Shown here piece by piece: positions 24,327 through 32,182 of a stretch of 40,809 bases of DNA (within the stretch, counting starts at the first letter, position 1; the number at the start of each line of letters is the position of its first letter). Source of the DNA: Bacillota bacterium (GTDB lineage Bacteria; Bacillota_I; Bacilli_A; RFN20; CAG-826). The notes beneath the pieces were generated by a model. That model was not told where the DNA came from. It searched no databases and saw nothing but the letters and a program-made list of their open reading frames with translations. The stretch covers positions 1 through 40,809 of the forward strand of contig JAUNOH010000011.1 in NCBI GenBank assembly GCA_030537155.1, in the 5' to 3' direction. The position numbers and the translations under genes were made by a program.

Positions 24327-25637
24327 TTATTTGATGAACCTAAGCAGGAAATCCACGGCACCGATGATGATGAAACCGTGTTCGTCAACGCCTTCATCTA
24401 TCGGTTTATTGAGAACCAGGACCTTGCTGATGTTATCTCGCGCCATCATAAATGGCCTTAGTTCCCTGGCCTTGGTCTCCTCCTTCTGAATGTTGTCGCT
24501 GACCTGAATGTAATATTTCCGATTCCCTTTTTGGGCATAAAAATCTATCTCGTTGCTCTTTCGCACCGAAATCCCGAACTCATTATCCTCAACCGTGTCA
24601 AAAGTGCCGATATTGACGGTGTAACCGTTATATATCAGTTCGTTGTAAATGACGTTCTCAAGCATTTGGCCATCGTCTTCGAAGGCGAAATTAAGTCTCG
24701 AGTTCCTAAGGCCGGTGTCGCTGAAATAATATTTTCTGGCCGCACCTATCTCCTTTCTGCCTCTAATGTCATATCTTTTGGCCTCCCGGATGATGAAGGC
24801 GTCTTGGAAATAACCTATGTATTTGTTGATGGTCTCAGGGTCGAGGCTCTCGTGTTTTTTTGAAAGATAGGTCCTGCTTATCCTCTCAGCATTCAATAAT
24901 TGCCCGCTTCCATGAGAGATGATGTTGCAGAGTTCGTCCAGCGATTCTGATTTTTTCAGACAATTATGCTCGATGATATCCCGGAAATAGGTTGTCTCGA
25001 ACAGATCGATCAGGTATTGCCTTTTTTCCTCTTTATCCTTGAGGACGGCCAAGGGCATGCCGCCATATTGCATATATTCCTGAAGCACCTCAAAGGAATA
25101 TCCGCCCACATAGCCGAAGTACTCTTCGAACGATAAGGGCCCGATGTTTATGTTTGTGGCCTTATCCCTGAATTGGGTGAGGATGTCTTTTGAAAGCATC
25201 TTGGAATTGCTTCCGGTGACATAGAGGTCGATGTTTCTCTCGCGGGATAAGCCCAACACCACGTCGACGAAGGAAACGGTCTCCAGGTCGTCTTTCTTGG
25301 CCAAAACGATTTTGCCCCCCGTCAAAACCGGATTGACGATCGTATAGACCATTTGGATTTCGTCGAGGAATATGTAGTAGTTTTCTTCTGTTTGGCTGGC
25401 AAAATTCCTGACGTATTTGCCCAGTTCCAGAGGATTTCTTAAGAAAGCATTGATATCCTCGTCCAACCCGAGATAGAGGATATGGCTTTCCTTTATTCCG
25501 GTTTTCAAAAGGTATTTTTTATAAATTTCCGACAGCAAATATGATTTGCCACATCTCCTTATGCCGGTTACGACTTTGGCCAAACCATTGTCTTTGGCTC
25601 TGATCAGTTGCTCTAAATATCTGTTTCTTTGAATCAT
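24327..25637 (-). CDS. AAA+ ATPase of the AAA_14/DUF4143 family (second copy)
   Basis: A 436-residue protein. Walker A GIRRCGKSYLL at about residues 25-35, Walker B YYIFLDEIQMV at about 93, VTGSNSKMLSKDIL as sensor region, then the DUF4143-type half with YYFSDTGLRNSRLNF, LENVIYNELIYNGYTVNIGT and a nuclease-like NEIDFYAQKGNRKYYIQV tail. The Asp in the EIDF block and the YIQV strand recall PD-(D/E)XK nucleases. It is only distantly similar to the 5989-7227 protein. The start has no Shine-Dalgarno and sits directly behind two long palindromes. Role unknown. Confidence 0.87.
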   Translation of the reverse strand: MIQRNRYLEQLIRAKDNGLAKVVTGIRRCGKSYLLSEIYKKYLLKTGIKESHILYLGLDEDINAFLRNPLELGKYVRNFASQTEENYYIFLDEIQMVYTIVNPVLTGGKIVLAKKDDLETVSFVDVVLGLSRERNIDLYVTGSNSKMLSKDILTQFRDKATNINIGPLSFEEYFGYVGGYSFEVLQEYMQYGGMPLAVLKDKEEKRQYLIDLFETTYFRDIIEHNCLKKSESLDELCNIISHGSGQLLNAERISRTYLSKKHESLDPETINKYIGYFQDAFIIREAKRYDIRGRKEIGAARKYYFSDTGLRNSRLNFAFEDDGQMLENVIYNELIYNGYTVNIGTFDTVEDNEFGISVRKSNEIDFYAQKGNRKYYIQVSDNIQKEETKARELRPFMMARDNISKVLVLNKPIDEGVDEHGFIIIGAVDFLLRFIK

Positions 25638-25642
25638 AATAA

Positions 25643-25747
25643 AATCGGATTTTTTGCAGGAACCTACATTTTTCCCGATTTGATTTTAGCAATAACGCAT
25701 TTTATTGTTAATCGGGAATTTCGTAGGAACCTACATTTTTCCCGATT
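25643..25747. promoter_or_regulatory. Twin 38-bp palindromes in front of the AAA ATPase gene
   Basis: The distal copy (25710-25747) reads AATCGGGAA, 4 nt, GTAGG, AA, CCTAC, 4 nt, TTCCCGATT: two nested perfect inverted repeats on the same axis. The proximal copy (25643-25680) keeps the right half exactly (CCTAC, TTCCCGATT) but has GCAGG and AATCGGATT on the left. The axes are 67 bp apart, and the proximal copy ends 6 bp before the start codon. As DNA it could be a cooperative operator; as RNA it would fold into two strong hairpins in the leader. Confidence 0.75.
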
Positions 25748-25801
25748 TTCAAAAATAAGATCCAGTGAACGCGGACAAAAAACTACGAGGCCCAACGTCC
25801 G

Positions 25802-26311
25802 TCATCTTGGTCCGCCGCCTCGGGGGCCTCCCGGGCCACCCATCCCACCGCGAGGACCGCCGGGTCCGCCATGGGGCCCGTGCATGTGATGATAATGGAA
25901 GCGGAAGCCAAAAGGCCGATGGAAGCCACCCCACCAGAAGAAGGGCATCCATCCAAATCCATAATAGGCCCGGTAACGGGGACCGTAGAAGAGGCAGCCA
26001 AAGATGGAGACGATCAGGAAGAGCGGGATGAAAATCAGGAAGAACATCCAAAACATCAATAACCCGACATCCATCAGGTAGCTATCGCCCATGCCGAAGA
26101 GGCAAAGGCAGATGGCGACGATCAAAAACAAGAAGGCGATGATGGCGAAGATGCCGAGGGCGATGGAAAGCCCCCTGCCCTTCCTCATCCCACCCATCTT
26201 GTCGGTGGATTGGTTTTGGTAGGAGTATTTCCGGTCGGACTTCCTAACCTTGTCGTAGGCGTCCTTCTCCGCGTTATATACGTATTCGTATTCGTCGTTG
26301 TAGTCGTTCAT
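25802..26311 (-). CDS. Small membrane protein with a His/Gly/Pro-rich tail
   Basis: A 169-residue protein. The first 50 residues are charged and Tyr-rich (NDEYEYVYNAEKDAYDKVRK), two hydrophobic segments follow (about 52-75 and 85-110), and the C-terminus runs through aromatic residues (GFGWMPFFWWGGFHRPFGF) into a His-rich HYHHMHGPHGG and then repeated GGPGGPRGG. I recognise no family. The His cluster could bind a metal, and the Gly/Pro/Arg tail is likely disordered. ATG 26311 is chosen although its ribosome binding site is weak; a TTG at 26353 would add 14 residues. It sits between the AAA ATPase and cysteine synthase genes with no clear partner. Confidence 0.65.
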   Translation of the reverse strand: MNDYNDEYEYVYNAEKDAYDKVRKSDRKYSYQNQSTDKMGGMRKGRGLSIALGIFAIIAFLFLIVAICLCLFGMGDSYLMDVGLLMFWMFFLIFIPLFLIVSIFGCLFYGPRYRAYYGFGWMPFFWWGGFHRPFGFRFHYHHMHGPHGGPGGPRGGMGGPGGPRGGGPR

Positions 26312-26383
26312 CTGCTTAATGTTACGACAAAATCTAATGATTTTTCCCGTCAATCGGTAAAGCGGTGAAAAAGAGTCGATACC

Positions 26384-27313
26384 CTACTCAAACAGGGGGC
26401 TCGATAGATATCTATCGCCCGAGTCGGGCAGGAGGATGACGATCCGCTTCCCCGCGTTCTCGGGACGTTTGGCGACCTTGAGGGCGGCCGATAGGGCCGC
26501 GCCGGAGGAAATCCCGACGAAGATCCCATCGCTTTTTGACAGTTCCCTAGCCGTGGCGAACGCTTCTTCGTCGGTGATGGCGATCACCTCATCGATCAGG
26601 CTCTTATCGAGGGTGTACGGGATGAATCCGGCCCCGATGCCCTGGATGCCGTGGGGGCCGGGTTTGCCACCGCTTATGACGGGGCTTTTCGCGGGTTCCA
26701 CCGCCACAACCTTTAGCCCGGGGATCCTCTCCTTTAGATATTTGCTCGTCCCGGATAGACTGCCCCCGGTCCCGACCGCCGAGACGAGGATATCGAGTTT
26801 TCCTTCGCAGTCTTCATATATCTCCGGCCCGGTGCTCAGATAATGGGCCTTGGGATTCGAGGGGTTCACGAACTGCCCCATAATGATTGAATTTGGTATT
26901 TCCGAGGATAGCTGATTGGCCTTCTCGATGGCCCCCTTCATGCCGAGGGAAGCCGGGGTGAGGACCAATTCGGCCCCGTAGACCGAAAGCATCTTCCTCC
27001 TTTCCAGCGACATGCTCTCCGGCATCGTCAGGATGACGCGGTAGCCTTTGGCTATCCCCATGGCCGCCAAGCCGATTCCGGTGTTCCCGGAGGTCGGTTC
27101 GATCAAAACGCTTTTGCCGGGGACGATTTTCTTAGACTCCTCCAGATCGAGGATCATCTGCCGGGCGATCCTATCCTTCATGGAGCCGGTCGGGTTATAG
27201 CCCTCAAGCTTGCCCAATAAAGGGGTAGTAAGGCCGTGGGATTTGGAGAAATTGCCAAGCTCCAGCAAGGGGGTGTTACCCACTAAATCGAAGATGTCTT
27301 TTTTGATGCCCAT
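26384..27313 (-). CDS. cysK: Cysteine synthase A (O-acetylserine sulfhydrylase)
   Basis: A 309-residue fold-type II PLP enzyme, full length for CysK. The PLP Lys is in NPTGSMKDRIARQ (about 36-48), the substrate loop TSGNTGIGLA is at about 75, the PLP phosphate loop GTGGSLSG is at about 182, and PDSGDRYLS ends the chain as in CysK. It makes cysteine from O-acetylserine and sulfide. AAGGAGG precedes the ATG. It follows the nitroreductase terminator on the same strand, so it probably has its own promoter near 27320-27330, although none is clear. Cystathionine beta-synthase-like activity is an alternative but less likely. Confidence 0.94.
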   Translation of the reverse strand: MGIKKDIFDLVGNTPLLELGNFSKSHGLTTPLLGKLEGYNPTGSMKDRIARQMILDLEESKKIVPGKSVLIEPTSGNTGIGLAAMGIAKGYRVILTMPESMSLERRKMLSVYGAELVLTPASLGMKGAIEKANQLSSEIPNSIIMGQFVNPSNPKAHYLSTGPEIYEDCEGKLDILVSAVGTGGSLSGTSKYLKERIPGLKVVAVEPAKSPVISGGKPGPHGIQGIGAGFIPYTLDKSLIDEVIAITDEEAFATARELSKSDGIFVGISSGAALSAALKVAKRPENAGKRIVILLPDSGDRYLSSPLFE

Positions 27314-27321
27314 AAATCCTC

Positions 27322-27348
27322 CTTAAGCAAAAGGGATGCCGTATGCAT
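27322..27348 (-). terminator. Terminator after the nitroreductase gene
   Basis: On the minus strand GGGATGC and GCATCCC form a perfect 7-bp stem around ATACG, followed by TTTTGCTT. It is located between the nitroreductase stop and the cysK start. Confidence 0.75.
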
Positions 27349-27372
27349 CCCCTATTGTATGACTTTTCGCCC

Positions 27373-27882
27373 TTATATTTTGTGAATCCGCTCAGGCTTG
27401 AACTTATCCTTGGGGGTGAATTGCCTGGAGATATGCCCGACGTGGATGAGGCAATATGGCATTATCTCCTCCGGGGCCCCGATGGCCAGGCGAGTGGCCT
27501 CGCTCCGCTCTTCACTCGGGTAGAGGGCGCACCAGACGGCCCCGAGGTTCAGCTCGGTCACGGCCAGGAGGATATTCTCGGCGCAAGCCCCCATGTCGCA
27601 GAGGGCCAAGCCGAGGTCGCCTGGCTTATCGCCTAGCCTGCTCTTGTTGATGGCCAAGACGATGATCAGCTGGGAGTCGTATTTGGCGTAGGGATGCCCC
27701 TCCTTGATCTTATCCTGCGTCGCTTTATCGCTTACTAGATAAAACTCCCAGGGCTGGACGTTCATGCCGCTCGGGGCGGCCATGGCGGCCTTCATCAGGG
27801 TGAGCTGATCCTCCTCGGAGATCGGCTCTTCGGTGTAGTGGCGGATCGAGACCCGCTTATGGATGGCTTCTAGGGTATTCAT
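27373..27882 (-). CDS. Nitroreductase-family flavoprotein
   Basis: A 169-residue FMN oxidoreductase of the nitroreductase family. N-terminal HKRVSIRHYTEEPISEEDQL and AAMAAPSGMNVQPWEFYLV are the FMN-binding blocks, and GLALCDMGACAENILLAVTELNLGAVW supplies the dimer/FMN helix (shown in parts). Substrate is not predictable; relatives reduce nitro groups, quinones or flavins with NAD(P)H. ATG 27882 is preceded by GAAAGGAAAAG. It begins just after the 5'-nucleotidase gene, whose 3' end lies at 27899, on the same strand; the 16-bp gap suggests cotranscription. Confidence 0.9.
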   Translation of the reverse strand: MNTLEAIHKRVSIRHYTEEPISEEDQLTLMKAAMAAPSGMNVQPWEFYLVSDKATQDKIKEGHPYAKYDSQLIIVLAINKSRLGDKPGDLGLALCDMGACAENILLAVTELNLGAVWCALYPSEERSEATRLAIGAPEEIMPYCLIHVGHISRQFTPKDKFKPERIHKI

Positions 27883-27898
27883 ATTCTTTTCCTTTCTA

Positions 27899-29449
27899 TC
27901 AGAGGGAATTAAAACCCGGCGAGGTGGAGGCAAAGTCACTATAAACCAGCTTGCCTCCGAGGGTATCGACGATGTATTCGGCGCTTAAATCGACCGGGTA
28001 GGTCGGGAATTCGGCCAAGACGTTAGTTGGATCCTCCATCGAGGGGAAATAGTCGTATTCCTTGCTGTTATTTTGGTGGTAGGCCAGATAATCGATGACC
28101 GCGATTTCGTAATATTCATTATTCTCCAGGCTCAGGCTCTCGCTGGATGAGTAGGAGTAATTGTATCGGGCCTCGGCCTTTATCTGGCTCCCGGTGGCCT
28201 TGATGATGGTGATCTCATTCATGAAGGGGGTGCACTTATAGAGGTCGCTATAGGTGAATTCAGTGGTCGTCCCACCGCTTCCGAGGGTGGCCCTTTGGCT
28301 ATTTTGCATAGCTAAGACGATGTCGTCCTCCCCGTCGTCATCGTAGTCCCGATACTTCTCGAAGATGGCCTTGCAGCCCAGCCGGGCGATGCCGCCCCGA
28401 TCGAGGTAGCCATAGATGCTCCCAAGCTTCTTTTCGGAGAGGGAGCTGAATTCCTCGGCGTCCAGATAGATGGATAGCAATTCGTTTAATTGCTCATCCT
28501 CCTCCCAGCTCTCGTCGGCCTGGATGTTCTCATAGAGGCTGCAGCTCACCTCGCCATCCTCGATGGTCAGCTGGGCGTGGGAGATATAACGCCCGTTGCA
28601 GCTACCCTGTAAAATGGGCACCCCGGAGCTCTCATATCGTTCCAGATCGTGGCTATGGGCGGCGAAGATGGCGTCGAAACTATCTTTTAGGTCGCTCTCA
28701 TACCTGATGGCCTTGGCCTCGTCGTGGAGGGAGAGTATGACGATATCGCAATCTTCCTCCTCACGGAGCCTTTTGCCCTCGTCTTTGGCGATATCCACCG
28801 GGCTGACGAAGGAGAGGTCGGAGACGTATTTGGAGGTGATCGAGGTGGTCTGTCCGGAGCCGATGCAGCCGACGATCCCCACCTTCACATTGCCCTGGCT
28901 CACGGTGGTCGAGCAGGCGTATGGGAGGGGGTTGACGTCATAATTGACCGCCCCGTTTTCCCAGGCCTTGATGTTTCCGGCCAAGAAGGGGAAATCGGCG
29001 GCTTCCGATAAAGCCAATAGCTTATCCTGGCCATAGTCGAATTCATGATTGCCAAGCGTCATGGAGGAGAAGCCTATCTGGTTCATGGCCTCCACCACCG
29101 GCATCCCATAGTAGTAATTGGATTCCAAGGAACCCTGGAAGCTATCGCCCGAGGAGAGGATGAAGCTGTTGTCCGGGGACAGATTCTTTAGATATTTGAG
29201 ACGTCCGCCTAATTTGGATAGCCCGGGTTCGTAATAATCCCCGTTATAGCGTTCCAATATCGAACCATGGAAGTCGTTGATCGCGTAGAAGTCATAGACC
29301 CCATCGGGATTTCTCTCCTCCGAGGAGCTGATGGGAGCAGAAGAGGAATCCTCCGAGGATGGCTTAATCGCGGATTGCGATGATTGGGCGCAGGAGCCAA
29401 GGCAAAAGATGGCCAAGCCCAAGAAAGAGATAATGGCTTTGCTTTTCAT
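27899..29449 (-). CDS. 5'-nucleotidase/metallophosphoesterase lipoprotein
   Basis: A 516-residue surface enzyme of the UshA/YfkN type. The signal peptide ends in lipobox LGSC (Cys about 20), and a Ser-rich linker follows. The metallophosphoesterase domain shows INDFHGS, SSGDSFQGS, LGNHEFDYG and AAHSHDLE as metal and active-site motifs; the C-terminal 5'-nucleotidase domain follows from about residue 330. It should hydrolyse nucleotides or related phosphoesters outside the cell to feed uptake of nucleosides and phosphate. No Shine-Dalgarno is seen; TATAAT (minus strand, 29458-29463) lies only 8 nt before the ATG. The nitroreductase gene follows in the same direction. Confidence 0.92.
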   Translation of the reverse strand: MKSKAIISFLGLAIFCLGSCAQSSQSAIKPSSEDSSSAPISSSEERNPDGVYDFYAINDFHGSILERYNGDYYEPGLSKLGGRLKYLKNLSPDNSFILSSGDSFQGSLESNYYYGMPVVEAMNQIGFSSMTLGNHEFDYGQDKLLALSEAADFPFLAGNIKAWENGAVNYDVNPLPYACSTTVSQGNVKVGIVGCIGSGQTTSITSKYVSDLSFVSPVDIAKDEGKRLREEEDCDIVILSLHDEAKAIRYESDLKDSFDAIFAAHSHDLERYESSGVPILQGSCNGRYISHAQLTIEDGEVSCSLYENIQADESWEEDEQLNELLSIYLDAEEFSSLSEKKLGSIYGYLDRGGIARLGCKAIFEKYRDYDDDGEDDIVLAMQNSQRATLGSGGTTTEFTYSDLYKCTPFMNEITIIKATGSQIKAEARYNYSYSSSESLSLENNEYYEIAVIDYLAYHQNNSKEYDYFPSMEDPTNVLAEFPTYPVDLSAEYIVDTLGGKLVYSDFASTSPGFNSL

Positions 29450-29522
29450 GAGAATAAATTATAGCGTCCATCGGCGTTTTATAGAATCCGTGGCCTTCTT
29501 CAAAATTGTTAAGATTCACCCG

Positions 29523-29550
29523 TTGACAAAGAGAGAAAGGCTAGTAAAGT
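29523..29550 (+). promoter_or_regulatory. Promoter of the T-box/amino-acid transporter operon
   Basis: A consensus TTGACA (29523-29528) and TAAAGT (29545-29550) are spaced by 16 bp. Transcription would begin about 29557, shortly before stem I of the T-box. Confidence 0.75.
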
Positions 29551-29557
29551 ATCGGCT

Positions 29558-29820
29558 TGTAAAAGCTAGGAAGAGGAAAAGTACTCATCCCCAACGCCCC
29601 TAGAAGCGAGCCTCCGTTGATGGAAGGGAGGCAGGGTAAGGAAGAGGAAGCGCGCCTCGGAGCTGCATCCTGAAACCAAGTAGGGATTGCCGGAACGGCC
29701 CGTCATAGCCCAGGATAGTGCAAGGCTATTCGTAAGCCCGAAAGTAATACGTTCGGGGAACTAAGGTGGCACCACGCTCAGCAAAGCGTCCTTAGGCTTC
29801 TTGCCTGGGGACTTTTTATT
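29558..29820 (+). ncRNA. T-box riboswitch (tRNA-sensing leader) of the amino-acid importer
   Basis: The T-box core reads AACTAAGGTGGCACCACG at 29759-29776, followed by the terminator stem GTCC..AGGC/GCCT..GGAC and a T run (29788-29817). Stem I can be folded: base AGCT..GAGG (29564-29576) with CCTC..AGCT (29655-29664), specifier-loop strands AGTA (29580-29583) and GAAGCGCG (29647-29654), CTC/GAG above, and an apical hairpin GCCTCC/GGAGGC. With the usual GAA-N-codon-purine layout the specifier is CGC (Arg) at 29651-29653; GCG (Ala) is the alternative one base earlier. Uncharged tRNA would favour the antiterminator and switch on the transporter. Confidence 0.92.
29788..29817 (+). terminator. T-box regulated terminator
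   Basis: GTCC, AGGC, loop TTCTT, GCCT and GGAC form an interrupted stem followed by five T. It competes with the antiterminator built on the T-box core. Confidence 0.85.
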
Positions 29821-29874
29821 TCCCGGACATGAGATTCATGGTTTCCCAAAATTGGGAGAAAGGAGAAATAAAAC

Positions 29875-30693
29875 ATGAAAAAAGCATTGCTAGTCGTCCC
29901 GGCCCTACTCACCATCGCAGGTTTGGCCGCCTGCTCCAGCGTCACCAGCACCCTGGACACCGTACTTGAGAAGAAGACCATCGTCGTCGGCACCGAAGCG
30001 GGTTATGCCCCCTTTGAGTACTACGACAGCACCAGCGGCGCCATCGCCGGATTCGACGTCGAAGTCGTGGAACTCGTCGTCGATCAGATCGGCGAGAAGC
30101 ACAACGTCGAGATCTCCGTCGAATGGCAGGATATGAATTTCGACTCCCTCCTATTGGCCGTCAACGCCAACCAGGTCGATCTGGTGGCCGCCGCCATGAC
30201 CATCACCGACGAGAGGGCGGAGCAAGTCGTCTTCTCCAATGGCTATTACGACACCCAGACCGTCGTCGTCACCCTAGCCAGCAACACAACCATCACCTCG
30301 ATGGATACCCTCAAAACCGCCATCTGCGGCGCCCAGTTGGGCACCGTCCAGGCCGATTATATCGGGGCCGACGGCTGGAATAGCCTTAACTCACAGCACC
30401 TTTTAGCCGACGTCTCCGACCTCGTCCTGCAGCTTAGCACCGGCGCCATCGACGCCTTAGTGGTCGAGGATGCCGTGGCCACCGCCCTCATCGCCAACTA
30501 CACCGCCCTCTCTCTGAAGACGGTCACCGGCATCGACTTCGACGACGCCGCCAGCTATGGCTTAGCCGCCAGCAAGGATGCGGGCTCCTCCCTCATCAGC
30601 GAAATCAACGAAGCCTTAACCAACATCGGCGAGGAAAAACTGGCCGAGGTCTACATGGAATGCCTCGAGGCCTCCGCCGGCGCGGCCGCATAA
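29875..30693 (+). CDS. Amino-acid ABC transporter, substrate-binding lipoprotein
   Basis: A 272-residue polar amino-acid binding protein (SBP_bac_3). Lipobox LAAC (Cys about 20); TIVVGTEAGYAPFEYYD, IAGFDVEVVELV and AAAMTITDERAEQVVFSNGYY are the family's ligand-site blocks. Expected ligands include the aromatic residues in PFEYY and the Arg in TDERAEQV that clamps the alpha-carboxylate. It delivers substrate to the next two genes' products. The T-box suggests arginine, or less likely alanine; this SBP family binds Arg, Lys, His, Gln and Cys among others. A GGAGAAATAAA ribosome binding site lies upstream. The C-terminus ends in a short Ala-rich run. Confidence 0.93.
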   Translation: MKKALLVVPALLTIAGLAACSSVTSTLDTVLEKKTIVVGTEAGYAPFEYYDSTSGAIAGFDVEVVELVVDQIGEKHNVEISVEWQDMNFDSLLLAVNANQVDLVAAAMTITDERAEQVVFSNGYYDTQTVVVTLASNTTITSMDTLKTAICGAQLGTVQADYIGADGWNSLNSQHLLADVSDLVLQLSTGAIDALVVEDAVATALIANYTALSLKTVTGIDFDDAASYGLAASKDAGSSLISEINEALTNIGEEKLAEVYMECLEASAGAAA

Positions 30694-30704
30694 GATAGGG
30701 ATTT

Positions 30705-31388
30705 ATGGGCACCATATTCGCCTATAACCTCGATTTCACGCCCATTCTCGAAGCTTGGGAAATGTTCCTCAGGGGGACGGGAGTCACGCTCCTGTTCTCC
30801 CTGGGGACCGTCCTGCTCGGGGTGGTTTTTGGTTTAATCGTCGCCCTGGGGCGCATCTCCAAAAACAAGGTGCTATCCTCGATCTGCCGGGTTTATATCT
30901 CGGCTTTGAGGGGCACCCCGATGCTCATCCAGCTATATCTATTGACCTATGGCCTGCCTTTGGCCATGGGATTAAGCGTCAACTACTACGTCTCCGGCCT
31001 CATCGCCATGTCGCTTAACTCCTCGGCCTACGTCGCCGAGATATTCCGTTCGGGCATCGAGTCGGTCGATAAGGGTCAGGTCGAGGCCAGCCGGAGTTTG
31101 GGTTTCTCCCACTCCTACACCATGGCCCGCATCGTCGTCCCCCAGTCGATGAAAAGCGTATTGCCCAACATCGGCAACGAATTCGTCACCATCGTCAAGG
31201 AGAGCTCGATCGTCTCCATCATCGGCATCTACGACATCACCCACGTGAGCGATCTGCTCAAGGCCTCGACTTATAAGATTTTGGAGGCCTTAATCGTGGC
31301 CGCTATCCTCTACTGGGTTTTGACCACCATCTTCTCCTCCTTGGTCAAATTGGGCGAGAAGCAGCTCAACAAGTTATACGCGAGGTAA
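30705..31388 (+). CDS. Amino-acid ABC transporter, permease
   Basis: A 227-residue HisM/ArtQ-like permease with about five transmembrane segments. The cytoplasmic coupling loop includes EASRSLGFSHSYTMARIVVPQ, close to the EAA motif, and the N-terminal amphipathic start (FLRGTGVTLLFSLGTVLLG) is typical. The start lies 11 nt after the SBP stop and the ATPase gene begins 3 nt after the end, so the three are one operon. A homodimer would suffice for transport because no second permease gene is present. Confidence 0.93.
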   Translation: MGTIFAYNLDFTPILEAWEMFLRGTGVTLLFSLGTVLLGVVFGLIVALGRISKNKVLSSICRVYISALRGTPMLIQLYLLTYGLPLAMGLSVNYYVSGLIAMSLNSSAYVAEIFRSGIESVDKGQVEASRSLGFSHSYTMARIVVPQSMKSVLPNIGNEFVTIVKESSIVSIIGIYDITHVSDLLKASTYKILEALIVAAILYWVLTTIFSSLVKLGEKQLNKLYAR

Positions 31389-31391
31389 ACG

Positions 31392-32165
31392 ATGGAATTG
31401 GTATATAGCATCAAAGGATTGGGGAAGTCATTCGACTCCCTGAGCGTCCTCCATGACGTCGACTTAGACATCGAGGAGGGCAAGGTATACGCCATTATCG
31501 GGCCATCGGGCGGGGGCAAAAGCACGCTATTGCGCTGTCTCAATTTTTTGGCCATGCCCGATACCGGGGAGATCCTCTACCGGGGTAAAAAGATATTCGG
31601 GTTGATTGAGGGTAAAAAGCCCCACTATGGGATCTGCCTAAACGAGAAGGAATTAAACCTCTACCGCCAGGAGGTGGGGATGGTGTTCCAGCAGTTCAAT
31701 CTCTTCAATAACCTCTCGGTGTTAGAAAACGTCACGGCCGCGCCCATCCACCTAAAGAAGATGGAGAAGGAGAAGGCCGAGCAGATGGCCTTGGAGTTAT
31801 TGGATCAGGTCGGGGTCAAAAGCAAGGCCAACGATCGGCCCCATAACCTCTCCGGCGGCCAAAAGCAGAGGGTGGCCATCGCCAGATGCCTGGCCATGGA
31901 GCCCAAGCTCATCCTATTGGATGAACCGACCTCGGCTTTGGATCCCGAAATGGTCAAGGGGGTCCTAGACGTCATCAAGGGATTGGCCAAGAAGGGCTAT
32001 ACCATGATCGTCGTCACCCACGAGATGGGCTTCTGCAAGGAAGTGGCCGATGAGGTCATCTTCGTCGATGGCGGCTCCATCGCCGAGATGGGGAGCGCCG
32101 AGGACATATTCCTCCACCCCAAGAATCAAAGGACGAAGGAATTCCTGAATGCGGTTTTAAGCTGA
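31392..32165 (+). CDS. Amino-acid ABC transporter, ATP-binding protein
   Basis: A 257-residue GlnQ/ArtM-like ATPase. Walker [11 protein letters not shown]-loop VFQQFNLF, signature [16 protein letters not shown], Walker [15 protein letters not shown] and switch His in VVTHEMGFC are all intact. A stretch of about 20 extra residues ([19 protein letters not shown]) sits between Walker A and the Q-loop. It energises import of the amino acid sensed by the T-box. The GH3 gene begins 17 nt later but seems to have its own start signals. Confidence 0.94.
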   Translation: MELVYSIKGLGKSFDSLSVLHDVDLDIEEGKVYAIIGPSGGGKSTLLRCLNFLAMPDTGEILYRGKKIFGLIEGKKPHYGICLNEKELNLYRQEVGMVFQQFNLFNNLSVLENVTAAPIHLKKMEKEKAEQMALELLDQVGVKSKANDRPHNLSGGQKQRVAIARCLAMEPKLILLDEPTSALDPEMVKGVLDVIKGLAKKGYTMIVVTHEMGFCKEVADEVIFVDGGSIAEMGSAEDIFLHPKNQRTKEFLNAVLS

Positions 32166-32182
32166 GCCGATATAATTCAGCT

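Noticed and set aside
25749..26062. Several 60-100-codon frames overlapping the Gly/Pro-rich tail region
   Set aside because: They are shadows produced by the repetitive GC-rich tail of the small membrane protein and have no start signals.
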